From Thuidium tamariscinum (lineage: Eukaryota > Streptophyta > Bryopsida > Hypnales > Thuidiaceae), in assembly GCA_947034885.2 (NCBI GenBank), contig OX344752.2, forward strand, positions 29,330,386 to 29,394,385: 64,000 bases of DNA. The letters are read 5' to 3'. Below are positions 50,828-62,096 of this stretch, in pieces. The translations under genes and the position numbers were made by a program. Numbering within the stretch: the stretch's first letter is position 1; every line of letters starts with the position of its first letter. The notes under the pieces are model-generated. The model did no database searches, had not been told where the DNA came from, and saw only the letters and a list, made by a program, of their open reading frames with translations.

Positions 50828-53017
50828 AATAAAATTCCTAAAATACCATTGAAGAATTCCGTGCTATGGGACCAACTGAATTAAACGACGAAGCTTTGAA
50901 CCTCTTATAAACAACCGCTATAACATTGGACAACCAAGCCAATAGAATTTAGAACTTGATAAAAGGGAAATTTCGTTGAAAAGTCTGGAGGATATTGGGA
51001 AAATTAGGCAAAGTCCTCCAAGTCAACTACTTATACCTTCCACTATTCTGCGTAAAATTCCTTTAAACTAATCCTTGTGTGCTTAGATAAAAATTAGACC
51101 AAGATAGCCCATAATTTAGATTATGAGGTGTTCTTAAATTTAGTCAAAAGAAAAAAATCAAAAATAAGTCAATTAGCTAGCCAACCAACCAGCTAGTCTT
51201 CAACTTGCCAGCCAGCCAGCCAACTCGCTAAGGGTCCAGGGACCTAGTCCGTCGGGTCTGAGGGTTCGGGGGTCTGGTCCGGGGTTCAGCTAGTCTGGGG
51301 GTCTAGGGTGTCGGGGCTGAGGCACTGGGGCTGGGGCGTTGGAGTAGGCCAAGGAGTCCAGGGACTCTAACACTTCTTTGTTAATTGGTCTTACAAATAC
51401 TAGATTTTTGACAAAAGTAAAGAGAAGTTGTAAAAGAGACTTACAACCTCTAAATTCAATTTTATGTCAATAATCTAACATTTGCAACATCAACATGTCT
51501 TCACTAAATTTCTTCAACCTCAAACTCCATAGCCGTTTTCTCTCCAAAAAACATTGCAAAAACACAACCAAGCAAGAATGAGGGTAGAGACAATGAATTA
51601 GGAGAATTAAGGTGGCCAAATCGGCCCACGTGAAGACATTAACATTAAGAAATTAATTTTTAAAGAATAACACTATAGAGTTGGATTCTTTATTCTCGGC
51701 CTTTGGCGTTTGGGAATAAAAAATAAATTTCCTAAGAATCTTAATATTGAGATTTGTTTGTGTCTTTAGGAATGTTCTACATTCTTTGGTAGTTAGCATG
51801 CAATTAGATTCTTAGAAGGTTTGGATTTAGTCGTTTTTGTTTTATTAGGCCTAATAAGCCAAAAAGAAAACAACAAATTGACAACCAATTTCTTAAGGAA
51901 TTAAATTTTTTCTTAAAATTAATTAGATTTGAAAGGATTTGATTACGATTTTCACCAATAAATGAGACAAAACAAATTGACAACCAATTTCCTTAAAAAT
52001 CAACAAAAATTCAAAAAAGCTAAAAAAATTAGATTTTCTTCAATAACCAAAAGTAACGAATTAATTAGGATTTTCAATTTAAAATAGAAGTAGTCGTTGA
52101 ACAATTAAGTGGATTAGATTAACTTGTGAGATTTTCTAATTACCAAGGAATTAGGAATTAATGGAAATTACATCATTAATTTAGATCCATATAACCAATA
52201 GTGTTTTGACTTAAGATAAAATTCTAGTTTTACCGACAACTGTGAGAAATTACCATGGAGTAGATGGAGAGCCATGATGACTTCAACAATGAGATCGCAA
52301 ATGCCTACCTTCACATGATGATGTTTGATGACGGAATGATGGAGATCTACGTCGAAGAGGTAAATCAAACCCATTTGATTTTCATTCTCATTGTTTTATT
52401 GCTAAGTTTCCTTTTACCCAATGCATGGATTTAAATTCACTTCCAATAGGCTAGAATAGAATACTTACATCATAGATTAGAGTTAGATTAAAAGATTAAC
52501 AAATAAATAGGTTAGTGGAAGTAATACTGCTTAAAAACAAGGAAACACGATTAAAAGAGTTCATTGCTTGAAAGGCACTCTTTGAACACCCAATTTGGAG
52601 AAAAATACTAGATTAGACATAGAACTTGTGTGAAGGATTTCTAGCTTAAGGGTGGAGTTAGAAGCGCTCATACAATACACTACTAAAGGCTATGAAAAAG
52701 TAATACTTACAAATACTATACATTTAAGGAAGGGCACCATTTTAGAACCCGCTCCATTTAAGAGCCTTCTACCTTACAATTTGGGGTGTCCAAATTGCAA
52801 TTCCTGCTTTGCTATTTATAGGATTCGTTTTCAAACGCACACAATATGATTCTTTTCTCTTCAAAGAACTAACCTCTTGTAGAGTTACTCTGAGCTCTTT
52901 GTTTGAAAGGATTGAAGCGGCAGATCAATTTGAGGCACTTCTAAATTTAATAGAATTGTTATCAGGTTAATTGTGTAGAGTCCGAGATCCAAACACATAA
53001 AATTCACCATGATTTTT
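50828..53017. other. Leader-like and AT-rich region with GC-rich patch
   Basis: Holds a GC-rich patch at 51180-51370 made of degenerate CCAGCCAGC and GGGTCTGGGG-like repeats, then AT-rich DNA with one small ORF (52264-52434). Beyond 52440 no feature was found before the transposon at 53018. Confidence 0.4.
52264..52434 (+). CDS. Small ORF, 56 aa, acidic N-terminus and hydrophobic C-terminus
   Basis: ATG-started frame in an otherwise stop-rich stretch. Residues 1-32 are acidic and Met-rich (three Met in a row, FDDGMMEIYVEE); residues 38-56 are hydrophobic (LIFILIVLLLSFLLPNAWI) and could span a membrane. A GTAAAT directly after codon 32 also fits a splice donor, in which case only the first 32 residues would be coding. 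It could be a decayed retroelement gag start or chance. No family recognised. Confidence 0.25.
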   Translation: MESHDDFNNEIANAYLHMMMFDDGMMEIYVEEVNQTHLIFILIVLLLSFLLPNAWI

Positions 53018-53750
53018 GGGCAATTGCATGAAACACTTGTACTATTTTTCATCACACGTCTCATACTGATTTGTTTTTTGACCATAACTTTTTCATTTTT
53101 GCTCCAAATGACTCAAGATTTCTAGAGAAGGTACTCATGACTATCATACACCTTACATGAATTTTTGATAATTTTCAAAAATAGTTTGATATAAAAAGAG
53201 TATTAGTGATTGAATGTCACATATGACAATTTGGAGGTTTTTAGTACTACAAAATACCTCTTTTTAATGATTTTGAGATGAAATTTGGATGAGATGGTAT
53301 TCTAATAGACTTCTAGATTTCCGCAAAAGTATTTTCAAAAATATTTAATTTTATGTCATGTGGAGGTCTACAAAGAGAGCTTCATTCTGCTTGTATTTTG
53401 AAATATATAAAAACATTATTTTGGTAGGTTCTTTGGTGAATGACCATCTCCATAAAGTTGTTTCAAATGGTCACTTTTTATTTTTTGTATTTACTTATTT
53501 TTATTATTTTTTCCTAATTAAAACATGAAGGTATGTATTTTCTTGAGGTTTGGCACTTTTCCAATTCTCCTACTTAGAAAACTTTCCTATACAATTCCTT
53601 ATGTAGTTACCTTTTTCTTAAAGGTGTATACATAAGTCATGTTTTTAAAAAAATTTAAAATTATTTTTCTAATTAAATGTTACTCTAGAAAAAGTCATGA
53701 GTACTATTGCAAAACGCAACAAATAGTACAGGTGTTCCGTGCAATCACCC
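53018..53750 (+). mobile_element. GGGT-ended element, copy 4 (733 bp)
   Basis: Ends GGGCAATTGCATGAAACAC and the inverted GTGTTCCGTGCAATCACCC. Flanks are TTTT (left) and TTTC (right), a 4-bp duplication with one change. Same orientation as copy 1, sharing CTCCAAATGACTCAAGAT, TTTGAGATGAAATTTGGATG and GGAGGTCTACAAAG. Non-coding. Confidence 0.85.
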
Positions 53751-54842
53751 TTTCAAGGATACCAAGTAATGAAATTATTTTAAAAGTAACATTAGATGAA
53801 ATTTTAGGCCTTAGGAAGTTAGGAGGGCCATTTTCGGGTCTGTTCCCAAAACAATTCTTGAATTGTTGGCCACTGTCAAATTGGCAATTACCCCCAAAAA
53901 AATCGGAATTCTAAAATGTGAAAAAAAGTAAAAAAAAAATCGATGATGTGGCACAGTCTCGACCATATTGGATTTTTGTGATTCTAGGTTCCCACATTAG
54001 TTTACGCTTTCTTGTGGTAATTTCTGTATTCCCATGGTTTGGGAATTCGTGGCCTTCTTGAGGCCTCATATTTCATCTAAAGTAAAACACAATGAGATGT
54101 ATTGCAAGAGAACTAGATGTGCAGTTTCAAAAAGCACACATAAATTAAGGACCCGCGTGCTAATATTGAGTTTGTCAAGTCATAGTGTAGTCACGACTTG
54201 ATGACCAAGTAAAATACCGCTTGCCTTTTACTCTTACTACAGAGATTACCAATAATTTTACTCATTAGATGTTGAATTAAAATTTTCAAATATAGGATAG
54301 ATGTATGTATTATTGTGCATTTAAAAATTTAGGCTAATCTAGAAATTTCATTGTAGTTATTTTGCTTTAATCTTGTATATCAATTTTGATTACTAATGAG
54401 GTGACTGTGTAGACAACCTTTTAAAATCAAATCTTTTTTGGTATTGTGCAAGTTGTGCATACATAACCTTTGATTGCGCACAGTTCCGTTATCATTGCGC
54501 AGTAGGATAGTTCTAATCATTGTGCATTTTAGCATTTCAATAAATTTGAAAAACAAGTCAAACTTCCATGAATTTGGAAAACAATTATAATGCTACAGTA
54601 AGTAGGAGATTACACGAGTATGCAAAACGGTCATCAATGAAATCCAACTTCATCACCCATTCTGAAGGCTTAAAGTCTCTTTCAAATAACCGCCCTAACT
54701 ACACTAACTTCCTATTGAATTTGACAAACTTTGAGAGACAAAAGGTGTAACAAATATTCTTGCTCTTTTAGGAAGCACTAGTAGTACGTCACTATTCCTC
54801 ACTACATGACTTTTGACATTGTTGGTGAATTCACCAACAATA
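53751..54842. other. Intergenic with a diverged MITE relative
   Basis: Positions about 53800-54080 share the layout of the AAGAGGATTT MITE (an ATGTGGCACAGTCTCGACCA segment, then TTCTAGGTTCCCA and a CTTGAGGCCTCAT-like end) but without clear termini. The rest is AT-rich, with no gene. Confidence 0.4.
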
Positions 54843-55045
54843 CACTACAAGAGAAAGGGGTGTTTTAAGTAGTGTCCTAGACATCACGTCTTTTAAGTAA
54901 TGTCTTTTAAGTAAGGTTTTAAGTAAAATTTTACTAAAAAGACTGTCTTTTTAGTAAAATTTTACTTAAAACCTTACTTAAAAGACATTACTTAAAAGAC
55001 GTGATGTCTAGGACACTACTTAAAACACCCCTTTCTCTTGTAGTG
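54843..55045. mobile_element. CACTA-ended hairpin MITE, copy 1 (203 bp)
   Basis: Starts CACTACAAGAGAAAGGGG and ends with its inverted copy; nearly the whole 203 bp is one inverted repeat with arms of about 100 bp. ATA flanks both sides (54840-54842, 55046-55048), the 3-bp duplication typical of CACTA elements. Non-autonomous. A transcript would fold into a long hairpin. Confidence 0.92.
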
Positions 55046-55048
55046 ATA

Positions 55049-56719
55049 CCACTAATGGTAATTGTTTATAATACCTTGATTACGTTTTAAGTTAATTATT
55101 TTTTTGAATTATGATTTGTTTTTTGTATTCTATGAATCTATGGTTGACTTTTGCAAGAACTTTATCCAAAATTTTGGATGTACCTACTTACAAGGTCCAA
55201 GAGCCAAAGGTTAACACTACTCGAGATCTTACAACTTGACATTTAATAACATCACATGAGTTCATTACTAATAAAAAGCAATAGTGGGCTTCTAAACTTG
55301 AGAAGATCCAAGTTTCAGAAGAACGGACATTATCAAGGGCCATTCATAAAATGGAAAAGGAAAAGTTAGCAACAAAAAAGAAGAAGTCAATGGTAGAAAA
55401 TAAAATTTCCTTGTCTATGAACTAAGAATGATTTCCCATATCTATAACTATGGCTCAATACTTCAATAGTAAAGCTCTTTACTTATGATACTTAGAGCTA
55501 GAGATACTTACTGATACTTGTTTTTGTAGCATTTTTTCATACATCACTTCATGGTGTTCATATCTTCTTTACATACATAAAATTTTTGAGCATGAAATGA
55601 ATAGGTTATAAAGTTTCAAAGGGGAGTACTAGCATATGAGTTTAAAATCTATGAGTCGACAAATTGATGAATATATTTTATAAACACCTTCTATGGTCAT
55701 GAGTGCTTATGTTGTAGACTCCTTCCATGTTATAGTATATATATTGTGTGTGTGTGTGCGCGTGCTTACGCATGCTACAAATACCTTCAAATGGTTGTGT
55801 ATACATACATACAACTAGGTTTAAGGAACTGAAATCAATACCCTAAAAATGCACAGAAATCCATACAAAATATTAATAAATCTAAAAGGATAAAATTGAA
55901 TGTATTTAGACACCGAGGATAGTACTTATAAGGATGAAAAACAAGAAAAATATCAAATTGGGAATTGTAATTCCACAACCTATCGTAGCAAGTTTGTTTA
56001 GTGTATTGGCTTCTTGTACACTATGGTACCAATCAAAATGTCGTTTTGGAATTCGGAGTGAGAGAAATTTCAATACTGCCAACTTTGAAAGCCCCCCGAG
56101 AGCTCAAAAATTGGTATTCTACCACAAAATCATCTTTAAGTTAATTATATATATGCCAAATTTTAAGTCCAAAAGATTCACCGTAAAAAAGTTATTCAAA
56201 ATCTACAATCATGGGTTGTGGTGAGAAACATTTCACTACTTTCACCTTTGACACCTTCCTAAGGATTGATTTTTTTTTCTTTTGCCATGAAATTTTTGTT
56301 ATGAAACAACATCTATGTTTTTAATATGTATAAAAAATTTCAAGGTAAAAAAAGTTTTTTTTAAGAAGATATTTGAAATCTCCCAATAGGTGTAGTTTTG
56401 AGAAAATTTTCACAATTGCCAACTCTGACACCCTCCCAAGGGCTGAAAAATTGGTTTCTTATCATGAATTTTTTTTTTGTGAAGTCACCTCTATATTGAT
56501 AATATGTGCTCCAAATTTCAAGTTCAATTAAATTACCAAGAAAAAGATATACAAAATCTCTCAATAGATGTAGTTGTGAGAAAATTTTCACTACTGCCAA
56601 CTTTGACACCCTCCCAAGGGCTGAAAATTTGTCTATTTAACATGAATTTTTTTGAATAAGATAAAATTTATGTTGATAATATGTGTTTCAAATTTCAAGT
56701 TCAAAACACTTATATACAA
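55049..56719. other. AT-rich intergenic stretch with internal repeats
   Basis: From about 56030 to 56700 there are three to four diverged units of about 180 bp, each with GCCAACTTTGACACCCTCC-like text followed by AGGGCTGAAAA and TTTCAAGTTCAA. No gene. A (GT)n/(GC)n run lies at about 55746-55765. Confidence 0.45.
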
Positions 56720-56915
56720 CACTATAAGAAACCTATGTTTTAAGTGATGGATTTTAGGTGACATCCAATGATGCAACCCGTGTTTTTATTTCCAAACTAA
56801 TGTCTGCCATAACATCAAAATGTTATGGCGGACGTTAGTTTGGACATTAAAACATGAGTTGCATCATTGGATGTCACCTAAAGTTCGTCATCCAAAACAC
56901 AAGTTTCTTATAGTG
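56720..56915. mobile_element. CACTA-ended hairpin MITE, second subfamily (196 bp)
   Basis: Starts CACTATAAGAAACCTATG and ends CTTATAGTG, with CAA on both sides (56717-56719, 56916-56918). The arms pair along most of their length around a centre near 56815-56820 (AACATCAAAATGTT). Its ends match the copies at 54843 and 57411, but the interior is different. Confidence 0.88.
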
Positions 56916-56918
56916 CAA

Positions 56919-57407
56919 GGTGGAAGATCACAAACTCCTCCAACATGTGCGCATAGGATGTGTATACAATTGTGAGTGTAGGCGTCTAAAATTGCTTAAC
57001 ACATTTGGTTAGGTTTCTAGTGGCCTTAGGCTCAAGCAAGGTTTTTTGTTACCATCAATGGTGTCAATGAACTTTGACAAAAGGCGCCTCAGGTTATCAA
57101 AACACGTTTAGCTTGGTTTTCACTACTTCTAGGTTGTTCAATCAGGGTTTTTTGTCATCATCATTGGCGTACAACAAAAGGCAAATTTTGACAAAAGATT
57201 ACCTTAGGGTACTTCAGCTCACTCAACACGGGAATTTTCCTGTGTCTGGTTTGTCACTACCCTGCGGGCACAACCAGTTTACATTGTGTTCATCATTGGC
57301 GGGGGCAAAGGGAGTCAATCCTAGGACCTCCTCCCTCCCACCAAGATGCCTCCTGCCTCCCTAATGGGCGGTATGCACCAGGGTTGACGAATTGCCACGT
57401 CCGGAGC
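56919..57407. other. Spacer between hairpin MITEs
   Basis: Two loose copies of a segment with GGTTTTTTGT and CATCA-TGG (about 57037 and 57145), then a GC-richer tail. No gene supported. Confidence 0.35.
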
Positions 57408-57410
57408 AAA

Positions 57411-57613
57411 CACTACAAGAGAAAGGGGTGTTTTAAGTAGTATCCTAGACATCACATCTTTTAAGTAATGTCTTTTAAGTAAGGTTTTAAGTAAAATTTT
57501 ACTAAAAAGACAGTCTTTTTAGTAAAATTTTACTTAAAACCTTACTTAAAAGACATTACTTAAAAGACGTGATGTCTAGGATACTACTTAAAACACCCCT
57601 TTCTCTTGTAGTG
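57411..57613. mobile_element. CACTA-ended hairpin MITE, copy 2 (203 bp)
   Basis: Nearly identical to the copy at 54843-55045 and the same length. AAA flanks both sides (57408-57410, 57614-57616). The different duplications of the two copies show independent insertions. Confidence 0.92.
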
Positions 57614-57616
57614 AAA

Positions 57617-58229
57617 ATCACATCCAAAATCCGGATGTTTGGACGTCTAGATGTAAAGGACGCAACGGACGCAATGGTGGGCGGACGGCGGACGTCGTTC
57701 GGTGGTCGCGTGGACAGGAGGATGGACGGATGGTTACCAAATAAATAAGCAAATGGACATGCATTGTAGGAGACATAGGATTCAGAGGCAAAGGCTAGAA
57801 GGTTGGGTGGACAGATGTGCCTACAAGGTGTTTTACGGAGTAGAATAGAATGATTTAAAACTTGAAAAAATCAATTCATAAAAATGAATAAATGAAACTT
57901 GAAGAAGGGATATTTTTAACATCAACAAACAAACTCATATTATAATGTAAATCCCTTGATAAGGAAATTGCCAAAGATTTTGTACATTGTAATTGGCGGG
58001 ATTGATGTCCCTTTTAAACATTATTCACATTACTTAAAATCTGACAAACCTTCCACAATTCTACCTCATCATCTCAAAAAATGCATAAGACATTCAAGAA
58101 AATTGTAAAAAATCCTAAATAATTATTCATTGTATATACTTCAAACTCCCTAATGAAGTTTATTATTCTTTGAGTGTATTTTGAATTTCTTGTTGCTTCG
58201 CTATTTTGTTTCGTATTCTATTCTCAACA
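57617..58229. other. Probable 5' LTR region of the copia element, start not defined
   Basis: It begins with degenerate GGACG-type repeats (57640-57740). Its last 100 bp looks like an LTR R/U5 end, finishing CTCAACA just before the primer-binding-site region. The start could not be set because the first bases of the 3' LTR (63904 onward) were not found here. Confidence 0.35.
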
Positions 58230-58372
58230 TGTTATCAGTACGCTCTTCGTACTATAGTCTTTAGTTTTCTAAACGTTTTCTTCATCCGGTTTAGTTTTTG
58301 ATTTTTGAAGGGAGGTTTTGCAACCCCCCCTCCCCCCCCCCACTCCACTCTGTGCACTTCTCTCTCTCTGGA

Positions 58373-58476
58373 GCGACTTCCTCTCTGGACTCCCTCTCTG
58401 CAACTTCCTCTCTGGACTCCCTCTCTGCGACTTCCTCTCTAGACTCCCTCGCTGTGACTCCCTCTTCTCTCTAGAC
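58373..58476 (+). repeat. 27-bp tandem repeat in the copia leader
   Basis: Three full copies (58373-58399, 58400-58426, 58427-58453) of a CT-rich unit starting GCGACTTCCTCTCTGG, then a partial copy. It sits in the untranslated leader between the primer-binding region and gag. Confidence 0.85.
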
Positions 58477-58843
58477 CCCCCCTCTCCCTAGTGTTCTCAC
58501 CCACCAAGCCCTTCCTTCCTTCTTCCCTCCCGGTCCTTACTCAGACCCCTCCACCCACTTACTGGCCACCACTCAACTATCCCTTCTTTCTTTCTTTTTT
58601 CCCCCAGTTTCCTTCCTTCTACTTTGAGCTTCCTTTTGGCTCAGTTCTTTTCCATCAGACTCCTTTCAAAGCTCTCCTTCCCATTTGTCTCTTTTTCACC
58701 TTCCCTTTTTGCCTTCCAAATCCTTATTTGCAGGGGTATATTCATTTTTTTAATAATATTTATTATTATTATTTATAATTAATTAATTTTTTAAATATAT
58801 AATTATCTTTATCTTTATTTCTATCCTTGTCTTTATCTTTTTC

Positions 58844-59021
58844 TATATATATATATATATATATATTTATCTTATTATTATTATTATTTTTTAAATTTTT
58901 ACTTTACTTTATCTTATCTTTATCTTTATCTTTACCTTTAATTTTTAATTTTAATTTTAATTTAATTTTAATTTTAATTTTAATTTTAATTTTAATTTTA
59001 ATTTTAATTTTAATTTTAATT
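58844..59021. repeat. Simple repeats: (TA)n and (TTTTAA)n
   Basis: (TA)n at 58844-58867 and a TTTTAA array of about 14 units at 58938-59021. The long open frame across them is low-complexity and not a gene. Confidence 0.9.
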
Positions 59022-59238
59022 TCTTTATCTTTGACTTATCCTTTATCTTTATTTTTTACTTCTTCTTTAATTCTCTTTTCCAATCCCTAATTTATTCCAA
59101 AACCCTAATTTCTCTCAAACCCTAATTTTTTTCAACAAGCATTTTTTTAATCCTTTTCTTTTCTATCGTAACTACATCCACTTCCTCGGTTGCTACTTCC
59201 ACCACTGTTCCGGTATCCACTACCGCTATTGAGGCACC

Positions 59239-60109
59239 ATGGCTTCAACTACTTTTATTTCCACAATTGGTAGTAGATGACAACAATTATTTATTATGGG
59301 CAAAAACGGCGAAAGTGCACGTATTTGCAGAGAATTTATCAAACTCTATATCATTTGACACAAACACTGCTATAAGTGCTTCCATTTCTCCCGCTACTTC
59401 GTGGAAGACTTTACTCTTGCTCCGTCGTCACATTGTTCCATCTTTGTAGCATCAATATTTGGAAATTGATAAACCTAATGAGCTTTGGAAAAAGCTCAAA
59501 TCTCGTTTTGATCACCAGAAAACCATCTTTTTACCTAAAGCCTTGCACGATTGGACTCATTGAAGAATGTTGGATTTTCTAACATTCGTAGCTTTTAATA
59601 ATGAGTTATACCGCATTGTCTCACAATTGCGATTGTGTGGCCAAACTGTAACCGAGGCAAAAATGATTGAGAAAACTCTCTCAACATTTCCACCTATTTC
59701 TGCTGTGCTTGCCTAGCAATATAGAAACATGAAGTTTGATTCTTACTCAGACCTCATGTCTCTATTACTACTTGCTGAAAAGTAAAACGAGATTCTCTTG
59801 CGTAATGCAAAGGCCCGTCCTATTGGAACTTCGCTTCTAGAGTCCCATGTTATTAAAGTTTCTTCTGTGAAACCTAAAACACAAAAAAAAAGCTTTAAAA
59901 ATCATCATAGGCAACCGGGTAGTTATAGCCGTGACAACCAACATGCTAAGAGGAAGAACACCTCTTCTTTTACTAACAACGATAGCAAACGTCCATCAGA
60001 AACACGTTCTTGTTACAAATGTGGTAGAGTGGAACATTTGGCAAATGTTTGCTGGACATCAGACTATTTTGTGAAGATGTTCCAAGAAAATAAGAAGCTT
60101 CGAGCTTGA
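59239..60109 (+). pseudogene. copia gag, disrupted
   Basis: Starts at ATG 59239 but shifts frame almost at once; the DDNNYLLWAK gag start is read in another frame. Stops at about 59447, 59560 and 59716 interrupt it. The C-terminal part (59798-60109) carries a CCHC zinc knuckle, CYKCGRVEHLANVC, that binds nucleic acid. Confidence 0.85.
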
Positions 60110-60127
60110 GGTCGTGAGGCTCATACC

Positions 60128-60526
60128 ATGGATGCATTCATTGATCCATATGGAGATGTCGACCCAGAATCACATGTTGTTGAGGATACCTCCACTGGTG
60201 AGTCTTGTGATGCGCTCCTAGACTTTGCAACTACTCATATAATCCTACGGGATAGGCAATTTTTTTATATTAATAATTTTTCAACTTCGCAAACCAAGAA
60301 TTTAATGACTATGGCTGGATCGAATGTGTTTCATTTCCAAAAGGGTTCAGCAAAGGTGACTTTGCCTGAGGGCACCACCATTACATGCATGCATGCTATG
60401 TATTCTCTCTCTATGTCTCGGAGCCTGATCAGCTATCGTGATGTGCGCACCAATGGTTTTCACCTCTCAACTAAAATTATGATAGGCGAGAGGCTCTGGT
60501 TTTTGTACAATACAATAAAATTGTGA
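60128..60526 (+). pseudogene. copia protease region
   Basis: Contains LLDFATTHII at the place of the aspartic protease motif D-S-G-A-T-x-H; the DSG is changed to DFA, so activity is unlikely. It continues into the gag-pre-integrase linker. Confidence 0.7.
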
Positions 60527-60599
60527 AAAAACCTTTGCTGCGACAAATGGCTTATATCGGATTTCAATCCGACCACATATTGTTTCTAGTTTTGATGTA

Positions 60600-61797
60600 T
60601 CTTCTAAAGATAATAAAACTTCCCTTTGGCATGGAAGATTGGGCCATCCTGACTCAACTTTGTTTCGTAAAATTATTCCTTGTGTTGTTGGCCATAATTT
60701 GTAGCCAGTTGATGTCAATTCAATGACATTATATCATTCATGTGTACAAGGCAAGTTTATTGCTAGGCTATTTTCATGGAACCTTCCCCATGAATTGCCA
60801 CCGATGCTATTTAGACTACAAGGTAATATTTGTGACTAAATATCTTCTATGTCTGGACTATTTCGATATTTTTTAGTTTTGGTAAATGCATTGGGTAGAC
60901 AATCACATATATCTTTATTATCATCTAAAAATTTGGCTTTTGCTAATTTACTTTCTATCTTGATCTGTTTCAAGGTTCATTTCCTTGATTATCCAATCAA
61001 AACATTACAAATAGAATAATGCTCAAGAGTTTCGGTCTAAATCTTTTGAAGATTATTGTACTACCACGGGGATAGATTTAACTTATTCCGTTCCATACGA
61101 GCATGCTCAAAATTGTTTAGCGAAATCTTTTATTAAACGAATTTAGTTCATCACGAGGCCCTTGCTTCTCCATGTAAATTTGTCTACGTCTACATGGGGA
61201 TATGTAGTATTACATTCTACAAATTTAATTCGCCTTCGACCTTCAAGTGTGGAGATTGCTTCTTTACAAAAACTTCTCTCGGATCGCGTTCCCAATGTAT
61301 TTCATTTACGAGTTTTTGGTTGTCGTGTATGGGTTCCAATTTCGGAACCACAACGACATACTATTGACACTCATCGCCAAGAAGGTATTTATGTTGGCTT
61401 TGATTCCCCAAGTATTATCCGTTATATTACTCCATCAATCGGTACATTACTCTATGTCTGTTTTGCTAATTGCCGATTTGAAGAAGACGTATTTCCATCT
61501 TTAAAAGGAGGAGCATCTACTCAAGAAACTCTTATTGACATTACGTTTCAAGCATTTCAGACGTTTACATCAAATTTTAACCCAAGAACTTCTATGGCTG
61601 AAATTGAAGTATCTAAGATTTTGCATTTGCAAAAGATTGCGAATGAGACACCTGATGGCTTTCATGATGCACCACGGATTACTAGAAATCCATTGAATGA
61701 AGCTCATAATCTTCCTGCTTGGGTTTCTATACTTGACACCACAACAACACCAATTTTTCAATCGACATGCAAACGAACTCATAGACCAGATAAATAG
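60600..61797 (+). pseudogene. copia integrase, disrupted
   Basis: The N-terminal zinc-binding part is visible as SLWHGRLGHPD (about 60618) and YHSCVQGKF. The catalytic core between 60850 and 61150 is badly broken. The C-terminal part (61162-61797) is well kept, with RVFGCRVWVP and GIYVGFDSPSIIRY followed by FANCRFEEDVFP. Confidence 0.85.
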
Positions 61798-62096
61798 CCA
61801 TGCAAACGAAAAGCAATTATAGATGCTATCAATTCTTCTCTACTTATAACATTCACTGTCAATTTTACCAATTCACTTACAAATGACTATCCATCTACTT
61901 CTCAAGGCAATATTCTTGTTCATGAATAAGAGAAGTCTCTGTTGAATACAAAATTGTCTGTGATGTATTGCAATACAAGAGATGTATGGGATAAAATAAA
62001 AATTGATATTGATGATTTATTCATTTGTATGATTGCAGAGAATTTTTTTTGCGAGAAAGATGATCTTGAGCCATATACAATTGAAATCTATATGTC

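Noticed and set aside
58827-59090. 87-codon open frame
   Set aside because: Encoded by (TA)n and TTTTAA microsatellites; low complexity.
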